The notes under the pieces: generated by a model
Databases searched by the model: none
Told to the model about the DNA's origin: nothing
Seen by the model: only the letters and a program-made list of their open reading frames with translations
Shown here: positions 1 through 5,400 of the stretch, one piece after another
Position numbering within the stretch: position 1 is the first letter of the stretch
How the letters are laid out: the number at the start of each line of letters is the position of its first letter
Origin: Anaerolineales bacterium UBA2317
Lineage (GTDB): Bacteria > Chloroflexota > Anaerolineae > Anaerolineales > Villigracilaceae
Reading direction: 5' to 3'
DNA length: 9,047 nucleotides
NCBI GenBank assembly: GCA_002345215.1
Contig: DDVH01000028.1
Location: forward strand, 37,131 to 46,177
Translations under genes and position numbers: made by a program

Positions 1-182
1 CGATGCAAATGCTGGTAAGCGCGTAAAAAGGTCTCCTGCGCGGCATCTTCCGCAAGCTCATGCTCGCCTAACATGCGATAGCACAAATTGAAGACGGGCT
101 TCTGATAGGTCTCTACCAGATTTGTAAACGCCTCGTCACTACCTTGTTGCGCCTGATTTACCCAGCTTTGTTCTTCGTTCAC
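1..182 (-). CDS. ECF (sigma-70 family) RNA polymerase sigma factor, N-terminal part; gene runs off the left edge
   Basis: Only the first 60 codons are present. They start with GTG at 182-180 and continue out of the window at position 1. The translation (VNEEQSWVNQAQQGSDEAF..., then a stretch with LCYRMLGEHELAEDAAQETFLRAY) matches sigma-70 region 2 of extracytoplasmic-function sigma factors. It has the usual N-terminal 'AQQGSDEAF' helix, the 'YRMLG' segment and the 'AEDAAQETFLRAY' segment, which binds core polymerase and melts the -10 element. Such proteins direct RNA polymerase to stress or envelope regulons and are usually held by an anti-sigma factor; none is visible because downstream sequence is missing. 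GTG is chosen because AAGGAG lies at 192-187, four bases upstream, and no in-frame ATG precedes it. A SigW/ECF-like promoter at 215-240 suggests autoregulation. The family call is firm; the regulon cannot be told. Confidence 0.88.
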   Translation of the reverse strand, partial: MNEEQSWVNQAQQGSDEAFTNLVETYQKPVFNLCYRMLGEHELAEDAAQETFLRAYQHLH

Positions 183-214
183 AATTCTCCTTGATGACTT
201 TCTGCACCTTACCT

Positions 215-240
215 TACGCAGGGATTTTGGAAAAGTTGCA
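215..240 (-). promoter_or_regulatory. Candidate ECF-type promoter for the sigma factor gene
   Basis: On the minus strand TGCAAC (240-235) is followed after exactly 16 bases by CGTA (218-215). This resembles the TGAAAC-N16-CGTA pattern of SigW-type ECF promoters, with one mismatch in the -35. Transcription would start near 208, giving a leader of about 26 bases that contains the AAGGAG ribosome site at 192-187. An ECF-type promoter directly in front of an ECF sigma gene fits autoregulation, which is common in the family. The match is by eye and unsupported by other regulon members. Confidence 0.45.
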
Positions 241-249
241 GGAATTTTT

Positions 250-265
250 GGGGATAAAACCCCGC
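250..265. repeat. Short hairpin element, copy 1 (GCGGGG-TTTTAT-CCCC on the minus strand)
   Basis: A GGGG/CCCC stem encloses ATAAAA. The minus-strand reading GCGGGGTTTTATCCCC resembles the element at 323-345 (GCGGGGGTTCATCCCC). Two related hairpins 60 bp apart in one gap suggest a REP-like intergenic repeat rather than a gene. The stem is only 4 bp, so the call is tentative. Confidence 0.4.
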
Positions 266-322
266 CTCTTTCCTAAGGGTAGGCTTGATTCTGCACCTTC
301 AACATTTTCTTACCTTCATCAT

Positions 323-345
323 CGCTCGGGGATGAACCCCCGCGC
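323..345. repeat. Short hairpin element, copy 2 (GCGGGGG-TTCAT-CCCC on the minus strand)
   Basis: Imperfect G/C-rich inverted repeat: CGCTCGGGG on the left and CCCCCGCGC on the right, around ATGAA. It shares the GCGGGG-TTYAT-CCCC form with the element at 250-265. It lies between the YibE/F stop and the sigma promoter. It is probably a REP-like palindrome; whether it affects RNA stability is not known. Confidence 0.45.
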
Positions 346-354
346 TATTCCTAC

Positions 355-375
355 AAAGCCTGCTAAAGCAGGTTT
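355..375 (-). terminator. Hairpin at the 3' end of the YibE/F gene, possible weak terminator
   Basis: AAAGCCTGCT and AGCAGGTTT form a stem of up to 9 bp, including one G-T pair, around a very short A-rich loop. It overlaps the TAA stop of the YibE/F gene (376-374). Read on the minus strand, the stem is followed by TTTGT, too poor a T-tract for a strong intrinsic terminator. It could instead be a 3'-stabilising hairpin or the edge of the repeat cluster at 250-345. Confidence 0.4.
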
Positions 376-1552
376 AATGATGATGACTATGCCCGCTTCC
401 TTCTGGACCTAGAACATGCTCCCATTTTTCAAGCGATTCTGCCCTTTGAGCAAAAAAGATAGCAATCACAGTTGTCACTGGCACAGCGGCGATTAACCCC
501 AACGAGCCGACCAACGTGCGCACAACTTCTTCAGCAATTAAAGAAAAATTGATGAGATAACCATAATCGCCTTGCCCTAATGAAAATAAAAGCAACATCG
601 GCAGTGATGCACCAGCATACGCCAAGACCAACGTATTCACAGTCGCGGCTACATGGTCTTGACCGATTCTCATAGCAGAGTTAAATAATCCCCGAAAATC
701 AAAGTTTGGGTTGGCATGACGCAACTCAAACACAGCCGAAGCCTGAGTCGTGACCAAATCATCTAATACGCCCAATGCCCCGATGATTAATCCACCGAGA
801 AACAAACCCCTGATGTTAATCTGCGTTTGGCTGTTTTGCATAAGGAATAAAACATTTTCATCACCAATGCCACTTAATTTTGTAAATGTAATTGCTATGC
901 CTGCTAATGTGCCTGTCAGTAACAAAACGAAAACCATACTAAGCACAGATGAATGTGTTTTCAAATTCCAGCCATAGGTGAGATACAACGTCACGGCTAA
1001 TAAAATAATTGAACCTATAATGCTGACTTGTAATGGGTCTCTTCCACTTAAGATTTGTGGAATGATATAACCGATAATGATATACAAACTGAACGCCATA
1101 CTTAACAACGAGCGGATACCCTTCCACTGGCTGATAAGCACAATCGCTAATGCAAACAGAATCGCTAACCAAAGAATGGGAGTTGTGCGTGTGAAATCTA
1201 CAAAATAGGCATTGACTACGTTATCTGGCGTTTTAGAAATTGATACGATAATCATATCGCCTACGTTTAGCAAATAATCATCCGAGCGGATTTGTCGTCT
1301 GCCGTAATCAATCTCCATAGGAATGCCAGCATATTCACCCTCTAAAATATTCACACGCACAACTTGATAGGTTTGCAGATTTTCCCCAAGTTGAATTTCA
1401 CCCTCTTCAATGATTTGAGTCACTTCCGCACGGACAGTATCCGCGCCATAAGTAGAAAAGCCATCAGTGGGTAGTTGTGTACGAGTGAGTAATGTGTATA
1501 TCAATGCCCCAATCAGCAATAGAAAAGGAAAGAGCCATGATTGTTTTTTCAT
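374..1552 (-). CDS. YibE/F family integral membrane protein
   Basis: 392 residues from the chosen ATG at 1552. Residues about 7-23 form a membrane anchor. Residues about 30-120 form an extracytoplasmic soluble domain with a small beta-rich character (RAEVTQIIEEGEIQ, YQVVRVNILEGEYAG, VGDMIIVSIS). From about 124 onward there are some seven or eight hydrophobic helices. The signature GALGVLDDLVTTQASAVFEL (about 258-277) and the following GQDHVAATVNTLVLAYAGASLP (about 297-318) are typical of the YibE/F family, whose molecular function is not established. The protein ends in GHSHHH, a short natural His tail that could bind metal. An in-frame ATG at 1561 and an upstream start at 1609 exist. The ATG at 1552 is preferred because the protein then begins with MKKQSWLF, typical before a membrane anchor, and because 1609 lies inside an intergenic inverted repeat. 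There is no good ribosome site. It follows the aldehyde dehydrogenase gene by 67 bp. Confidence 0.85.
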   Translation of the reverse strand: MKKQSWLFPFLLLIGALIYTLLTRTQLPTDGFSTYGADTVRAEVTQIIEEGEIQLGENLQTYQVVRVNILEGEYAGIPMEIDYGRRQIRSDDYLLNVGDMIIVSISKTPDNVVNAYFVDFTRTTPILWLAILFALAIVLISQWKGIRSLLSMAFSLYIIIGYIIPQILSGRDPLQVSIIGSIILLAVTLYLTYGWNLKTHSSVLSMVFVLLLTGTLAGIAITFTKLSGIGDENVLFLMQNSQTQINIRGLFLGGLIIGALGVLDDLVTTQASAVFELRHANPNFDFRGLFNSAMRIGQDHVAATVNTLVLAYAGASLPMLLLFSLGQGDYGYLINFSLIAEEVVRTLVGSLGLIAAVPVTTVIAIFFAQRAESLEKWEHVLGPEGSGHSHHH

Positions 1553-1558
1553 GGCTCT
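1531..1558. repeat. Inverted repeat enclosing the YibE/F start codon
   Basis: AGAGCCAT (1531-1538) and ATGGCTCT (1551-1558) are perfect 8-base inverted copies, separated by 12 bases. On the mRNA the first arm contains the ATG at 1552-1550 and its weak GAGAG upstream sequence. Folding would bury the start. It may be chance, because part of it is coding. Confidence 0.45.
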
Positions 1559-1559
1559 C

Positions 1560-1565
1560 ATTATA
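1560..1565 (-). promoter_or_regulatory. Possible -10 element (TATAAT) for the YibE/F gene
   Basis: A perfect TATAAT on the minus strand ends 7 bases before the ATG at 1552. Transcription would start at or next to the start codon, giving a leaderless or nearly leaderless mRNA. No convincing -35 lies 16-18 bases upstream, so this rests on one hexamer. Confidence 0.3.
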
Positions 1566-1568
1566 AGC

Positions 1569-1628
1569 TGACGGTGGACGATAGACCGTAGACTGTTTTC
1601 ACCGTCCACTGTCTATCGTCTACTGTCC
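1569..1628. repeat. Large imperfect inverted repeat (GACGGTGGACGATAGAC type) at the aldehyde dehydrogenase stop
   Basis: Left arm 1569-1595 and right arm 1602-1628 are 27 bases each. They are inverted copies with a few mismatches around a 6-base loop (TTTTCA). Each arm is built from related GGACGATAGAC / GTAGAC words. The right arm includes the TAG stop of the aldehyde dehydrogenase gene (1622-1620) and its last Gln codon, so the repeat forms the end of that reading frame. The repetitive internal structure resembles mobile intergenic palindromes. As RNA it would form a long hairpin between the two genes, without an obvious T-tract. Confidence 0.7.
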
Positions 1629-3083
1629 ATACGGATACCAATAAGGTTTATCTTCCATATTGAAATCCCAGTGGACGTGTTTCACTTCGCGGAATTCATC
1701 CAAGCCGACTTCACCAAGCTCGCGCGCACCGCCTGAATATTTCATCCCGCCAAATGGGCCAGCGTAATTATCAGTCAGTGGGTCGTTAATCCAAATGGTT
1801 CCTGCTTTAACATCATCGAAGAATTGTTTAATTTTCTTCGGGTCATTTGAAATTAATACAGCACCCAAACCAAACATACAATCATTTGTTAATTTGATGG
1901 CTTCGTCAAATGTGGTGTATTCCATAATTGGAACAGCTGGACCAAACGTCTCTTCGCGCATGATGACCATCGAATGATCAACATTAGATAAAACTGTTGG
2001 CTCGTGGAAGAATCCCTTTGATAAATGTTTCGGTCTGCCGCCGCCGAATAAAATTTTTGCGCCGTTAAACTTTGCATCTTCAATGTGCTTTTCAAACTTA
2101 GCACGATAAACATCTCCAATCATAGGACCCATATCCGTAGCAGAATCAGTTCCAGGTCCGATGCGAAGCGATTTGACATGTTCCACAATTGCTTCTGTAA
2201 ATTTTGCCGCACCTCTTCGTGGAACATATACTCGTTCAGTACTCGTACAAACCTGACCCGCATTTAACAATGCCGCATACGCCACAGCCTTTGCCGCAAT
2301 TTCAGGGTCAGCATCTTCAGCAATGACAGTTGCATCTTTGCCGCCCAACTCCAAATGAAGTTTCTTCATCATTGGCGCGCCAATCGCCGCAATTTTTTGT
2401 CCCGTTGCTAAACTTCCGGTAAACGCAATCACTGGCACTTCAGCATGTTTAACAAGAGGTTCACCTGTTTCATGCCCATACCCTGTGACGACATTCAAAA
2501 CACCTGCAGGTAAATGATTGAAACAATGTTCTGCTAAATACAACGCAGTTAACGGAGTCATCTCGGATGGTTTTATGACCACAGTATTTCCAGCCGCGAG
2601 GGCAGGGGCAACTTTCCATGCCAATAACAACAACGGATAATTCCACGGCACAATACAACCCACCACGCCGTACGGTTCTTTGATAATAAAATTAAATTGC
2701 GAATGTTCTCCAGAAGTTAGAACACTTCCTCTATGATGCCTGCCTAATTCAGCATAATAACGAAATGTATTAATCACCCACTCAACTTCTTCTTCATTTT
2801 CGGCAACAGGCTTGCCTTCTTCTAAAGTTAGCAAGTGAACAATTTTTTCTTTATGTTCATGCACTTTGCTTGCGACTTCATGCAATAAACTTGCTCTTTC
2901 ATTTGACCCCATCTTGCGCCACGCATCAAACGCGGATTTTGCCGCCTGCACCGCCTCTTCGATATCTTCCGGCTTGCCTCGTGGAACCGAATCTATAATT
3001 TCCTCTGTTGCAGGATTTTGGACTTGAATCTCTTCTGTGGCATGTCCGTTTGTAAATTTTCCGTTGATGTACATGGGTTTCAT
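1620..3083 (-). CDS. NAD(P)-dependent aldehyde dehydrogenase (ALDH superfamily, betaine/aminoaldehyde dehydrogenase-like)
   Basis: 487 residues, the usual length for the superfamily, which oxidises aldehydes to carboxylic acids with NAD(P)+. The catalytic set is complete. PWNYP holds the oxyanion Asn148, KPSE holds Lys171 for cofactor binding, and FTGS at 221-224 belongs to the Rossmann fold. LELGGK holds general base Glu245, GQVC holds nucleophile Cys279, and EETFGP at 377-382 holds the Glu378/Phe380 cofactor contacts. Overall it looks like the BetB/benzaldehyde dehydrogenase-type branch, but the substrate cannot be told from sequence alone, and no pathway partners (choline, GABA or alcohol dehydrogenase genes) lie nearby. 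The ATG at 3083 is preferred because AAGGAG lies at 3096-3091, seven bases upstream. The stop codon is inside the inverted repeat at 1569-1628. The 92 bp gap from the zinc-ribbon gene contains another hairpin, so separate transcription is possible. Confidence 0.95.
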   Translation of the reverse strand: MKPMYINGKFTNGHATEEIQVQNPATEEIIDSVPRGKPEDIEEAVQAAKSAFDAWRKMGSNERASLLHEVASKVHEHKEKIVHLLTLEEGKPVAENEEEVEWVINTFRYYAELGRHHRGSVLTSGEHSQFNFIIKEPYGVVGCIVPWNYPLLLLAWKVAPALAAGNTVVIKPSEMTPLTALYLAEHCFNHLPAGVLNVVTGYGHETGEPLVKHAEVPVIAFTGSLATGQKIAAIGAPMMKKLHLELGGKDATVIAEDADPEIAAKAVAYAALLNAGQVCTSTERVYVPRRGAAKFTEAIVEHVKSLRIGPGTDSATDMGPMIGDVYRAKFEKHIEDAKFNGAKILFGGGRPKHLSKGFFHEPTVLSNVDHSMVIMREETFGPAVPIMEYTTFDEAIKLTNDCMFGLGAVLISNDPKKIKQFFDDVKAGTIWINDPLTDNYAGPFGGMKYSGGARELGEVGLDEFREVKHVHWDFNMEDKPYWYPYGQ

Positions 3084-3118
3084 GGGAGAACTCCTTGTTG
3101 TAATTGTTCTTAAATAAT

Positions 3119-3158
3119 AATCCGTAATTCGTACTCTGTAAAATACAAATTACGGATT
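3119..3158. repeat. Inverted repeat AATCCGTAATT...AATTACGGATT between the zinc-ribbon and ALDH genes
   Basis: Perfect 11-base arms (3119-3129 and 3148-3158) extend, after one mismatch, by three further pairs (GTA/TAC) to a 10-base loop. On the minus strand the hairpin follows the zinc-ribbon stop by 17 bases and is trailed by ATTATTATTT, so it may also act as a weak terminator. The CGTAATT-type words look like another REP-like family. Confidence 0.6.
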
Positions 3159-3175
3159 TTGCTAACAGCCAACCG

Positions 3176-3961
3176 CTATTTGCTATTATCTTTAGGCATC
3201 TGCGACTCTTCAATTAATTCCTTCGGAGTCACGCCACCACAACTGGGACAAACATATTCATGTTCAACTGGAACATAAGACCGTGAACAAAATGGACATT
3301 TTATCGGCATTGGTTCTTTGGGAACTTCTTTAATGACTTCTTTGGTTACTTCACGAGTTTCAACACGAGTCCGTCCGCCAGTGTTGACGAAAATCGGTCC
3401 ACTGCCTGAGTGATAAGAACCTCCACCACCTGATGATGAACTTCCACCTACTGATTTTTTAGAACCTGCACCTGCCGCCCCACCGAGGAATCCGCCAGCC
3501 AGGTCACTTAATTTGCCAGAACTGCCTGATGACTTTGAAGATGAAGAAGATTTTGACGATTTAGAAGATGAGCTAGACCCGCCTTTCATATTTCCTAACA
3601 CAGCAAACAAAACAGCAATAATGACGACTGATGCTAATGTCACAAATACAATAATGGCAGTTAATCTTAATGCACGCGGAATATCATATAACTCATAGCC
3701 ATAACTAAACAAGAAAACTCCACCCACATAAAAAGGCGAGAGGATTAAACACAACATAATTCCTAATTCTTGTGAAAGGCTTTCATCTATAAATGTTAAG
3801 TAGCCAATCAAAATGATTAATCCCAAAGTTGCTAAGGCAATTAATCCGCCGGGGATTAAGATATGCAAAGGCTTGCCGGGCTTGTTATCATCATGGTCAT
3901 ATTCATAGACTTCATGAGTCTTCGCCCGAACCTGTCTGGCTTTATATTCTGAATGTGGCAT
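3176..3961 (-). CDS. Membrane-anchored zinc-ribbon protein with long Ser/Gly-rich linker
   Basis: 261 residues from ATG 3961. A charged N-terminus (1-30) is followed by three hydrophobic helices at about 33-57, 67-90 and 99-123. A low-complexity Ser/Lys/Gly linker follows (about 127-188, SSSSSKSSKSSSSSKSSGSS then Gly-rich). Next is a charged repeat-like stretch, EVTKEVIKEVPKEP (204-217), and a C-terminal treble-clef/zinc-ribbon pair CPFC (222-225) and CPSC (238-241). No known enzyme family is recognised. The layout suggests a membrane protein displaying a metal-binding knuckle on a flexible tether, probably in the cytoplasm because free cysteine ligands favour that side; this is inference. 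The track-style GTG start at 3979 is rejected in favour of ATG 3961, which has AGGAG at 3973-3969 with 7-base spacing. The ribosome site overlaps the end of the upstream lipoprotein gene (stop 3974-3972), so the two are very likely co-transcribed and translationally coupled. Confidence 0.8.
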   Translation of the reverse strand: MPHSEYKARQVRAKTHEVYEYDHDDNKPGKPLHILIPGGLIALATLGLIILIGYLTFIDESLSQELGIMLCLILSPFYVGGVFLFSYGYELYDIPRALRLTAIIVFVTLASVVIIAVLFAVLGNMKGGSSSSSKSSKSSSSSKSSGSSGKLSDLAGGFLGGAAGAGSKKSVGGSSSSGGGGSYHSGSGPIFVNTGGRTRVETREVTKEVIKEVPKEPMPIKCPFCSRSYVPVEHEYVCPSCGGVTPKELIEESQMPKDNSK

Positions 3962-3968
3962 TTTATTT

Positions 3969-3973
3969 CTCCT
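3969..3973 (-). promoter_or_regulatory. Ribosome binding site deciding the zinc-ribbon protein start
   Basis: AGGAG on the minus strand lies 7 bases before ATG 3961 and overlaps the TAG stop codon of the upstream solute-binding protein gene. This spacing supports ATG 3961 over the in-frame GTG at 3979. Confidence 0.75.
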
Positions 3974-5345
3974 ACTCACTCAACTCTTTCGCTGTATTTT
4001 CCATTTGCGCGAGGATTGCCGCTACTTGTCCGCTAGGAACATTCACGCGATACATGTGCGCAAATCCATCACCGAGCATTATTTTAATTGTACGCCAAGA
4101 TGCCAGTTGAGGTTGCAAAGCACCTTGCGGAATTAAGTCCACGGCTTGTTTCCACTGAGGATGAGTCCGTTCGTAGTCAGAGAGCAGGTCTAACGTCGAA
4201 GAGCGAAGCGGAAAGAGATGAGTTGTTTCCACAAAGCGTTTGTCTTGTTCATTATCCAAAAGCCATTTAATAAACAACCAAGTTGCAATTTGGCTATCAT
4301 CATTCGATTTCAAAATCACATACGACGAACCATACACAGCCATCACGCCTTCATCATCATTTGGAAATGGCAAAACTTTCCAAACATCTCGCGAACCAAC
4401 ACTGGCAAACACACGCGCTACACTTGTAAATTCTTCCATGCTGGTTGTGATGAACAAAGCCTCACGATTCGCAAACGAAAGAATCGGGTCGCTGGCACTT
4501 TGCCACGCGCAATTCTTTTCAGATAACTCGCGTAAAAATTTAAACGTATCAATATTTTCTGGCTTCATAAAACGATAATTATTTTCTTCTAACGCGCCAC
4601 CGCCAAACGCCAGCATCCATGAATATGCCGTCATTGATTCGGTGTTCACCAACCAACCACCGAAAGAATCATTTTCTGCAAATTCATCTTTCAATTTTGA
4701 ATCATGCGCTTCACAAGATTGTTCTTCAAAATCATCAATAGATGTGGGTGCAGAATCAAAACCTAATTCATCTGCCCACGTTTCATTCCATAATAAAAAT
4801 TGGGCTGTGCGTTGCGCGGGCATTCCAACACGCGCATCACCAGAAATATCTTGATTCAAAAACACATCATAAAAATCTTCTGTATCCAAACCATAGGTTG
4901 CATCATTGACATAATCATTCAAATCAATCGCCACGCCGTTATCAAACCATTCGTGCGCATGTTCAGGCAAGGCAATCACTAAATCGGGGCGTTGGTCTGT
5001 TGGTAATGAAGCTGTCGTGGTTTCATATAAATTTGAAAAATTAACCTGGCTTTGTACATTGACAACAATGCCCCATTGATTCTCATTATTAAATTGTTTG
5101 ACCAATGCTTCAAACAGACTTTGCTCAACTTCATGCCACGGAGTCCATACATTGATTTGCAATCCGTTTAACGCTTCTTCATTGACTTCAAGTTGATTCG
5201 TGCTAATTGAACCTGATTCTGGCGTGGAAGTTTTTTCCGCACTCTGCGTTTCAGCATTTTCAGCAGTGGGTGTAGTTATTGTTTCAGCACTACATGATGA
5301 TAATAAAATTGTTGTGATAAAGAAAAGGGAGATTATTTTTTTCAT
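3972..5345 (-). CDS. Extracellular solute-binding lipoprotein (ABC transporter family 1-like)
   Basis: 457 residues from ATG 5345. It begins with a lipoprotein signal: MKKIISLFFITTILLSS followed by Cys18 (lipobox LSSC). A Thr/Ser/Glu-rich tether runs to about 60. The mature domain starts near 'LQINVWTPWHEVEQSLFEALVKQFNNEN' (62-89), the classical first strand and helix of family 1 (sugar-type) binding proteins. Later segments such as RPDLVIALPEHAHEWFDNGVAIDLNDYV (119-146) and 'MEEFTSVARVFASVG' fit that fold. The protein would sit outside the membrane, anchored by lipid, and deliver a ligand (often a sugar or oligosaccharide) to an ABC permease. No permease or ATPase gene is next to it, so it is an orphan here, and its ligand and even its transport role are uncertain. 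An in-frame ATG at 5378 sits in the middle of an intergenic palindrome and would spoil the signal peptide, so it is rejected. No Shine-Dalgarno is visible. Confidence 0.87.
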   Translation of the reverse strand: MKKIISLFFITTILLSSCSAETITTPTAENAETQSAEKTSTPESGSISTNQLEVNEEALNGLQINVWTPWHEVEQSLFEALVKQFNNENQWGIVVNVQSQVNFSNLYETTTASLPTDQRPDLVIALPEHAHEWFDNGVAIDLNDYVNDATYGLDTEDFYDVFLNQDISGDARVGMPAQRTAQFLLWNETWADELGFDSAPTSIDDFEEQSCEAHDSKLKDEFAENDSFGGWLVNTESMTAYSWMLAFGGGALEENNYRFMKPENIDTFKFLRELSEKNCAWQSASDPILSFANREALFITTSMEEFTSVARVFASVGSRDVWKVLPFPNDDEGVMAVYGSSYVILKSNDDSQIATWLFIKWLLDNEQDKRFVETTHLFPLRSSTLDLLSDYERTHPQWKQAVDLIPQGALQPQLASWRTIKIMLGDGFAHMYRVNVPSGQVAAILAQMENTAKELSE

Positions 5346-5351
5346 TGTTAT

Positions 5352-5357
5352 ATTATA
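5352..5357 (-). promoter_or_regulatory. Possible -10 element (TATAAT) for the solute-binding lipoprotein gene
   Basis: A perfect TATAAT on the minus strand ends 6 bases before ATG 5345, which has no Shine-Dalgarno. The geometry would give a leaderless transcript. The -35 position falls inside the palindrome at 5364-5391 and has no TTGACA-like match. The surroundings are A/T-rich, so a chance match is possible. Confidence 0.35.
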
Positions 5358-5363
5358 TTTTTT

Positions 5364-5391
5364 GTAGGGGCGAGGCATGCCTCGCCCCTAC
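5364..5391. repeat. Perfect 28-bp palindrome, GTAG...CTAC family copy 1
   Basis: GTAGGGGCGAGGCA is followed directly by its exact reverse complement, 28 of 28 bases paired. It lies between the M50 protease stop and the lipoprotein start. It shares GTAG/CTAC ends with the palindromes at 6607-6635 and 6792-6851. It has no coding role. On RNA it would be a very stable hairpin on either strand. Confidence 0.9.
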
Positions 5392-5400
5392 TTATAAATT

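Noticed and set aside
191..412. 73-codon plus-strand reading frame over the sigma upstream region
   Set aside because: It crosses repeats, a promoter and the end of the YibE/F gene and has no protein-like features.
1553..1609. Upstream start of the YibE/F gene at 1609
   Set aside because: It lies in the right arm of an intergenic inverted repeat and lacks a ribosome site.
3513..3698. Acidic reading frame on the plus strand
   Set aside because: It is the complement of the Ser/Gly tether of the zinc-ribbon gene; its Glu/Asp composition follows from that.
5346..5378. Upstream ATG of the solute-binding protein at 5378
   Set aside because: It sits in the centre of a perfect palindrome, and the added residues would precede and spoil an otherwise typical lipoprotein signal peptide.
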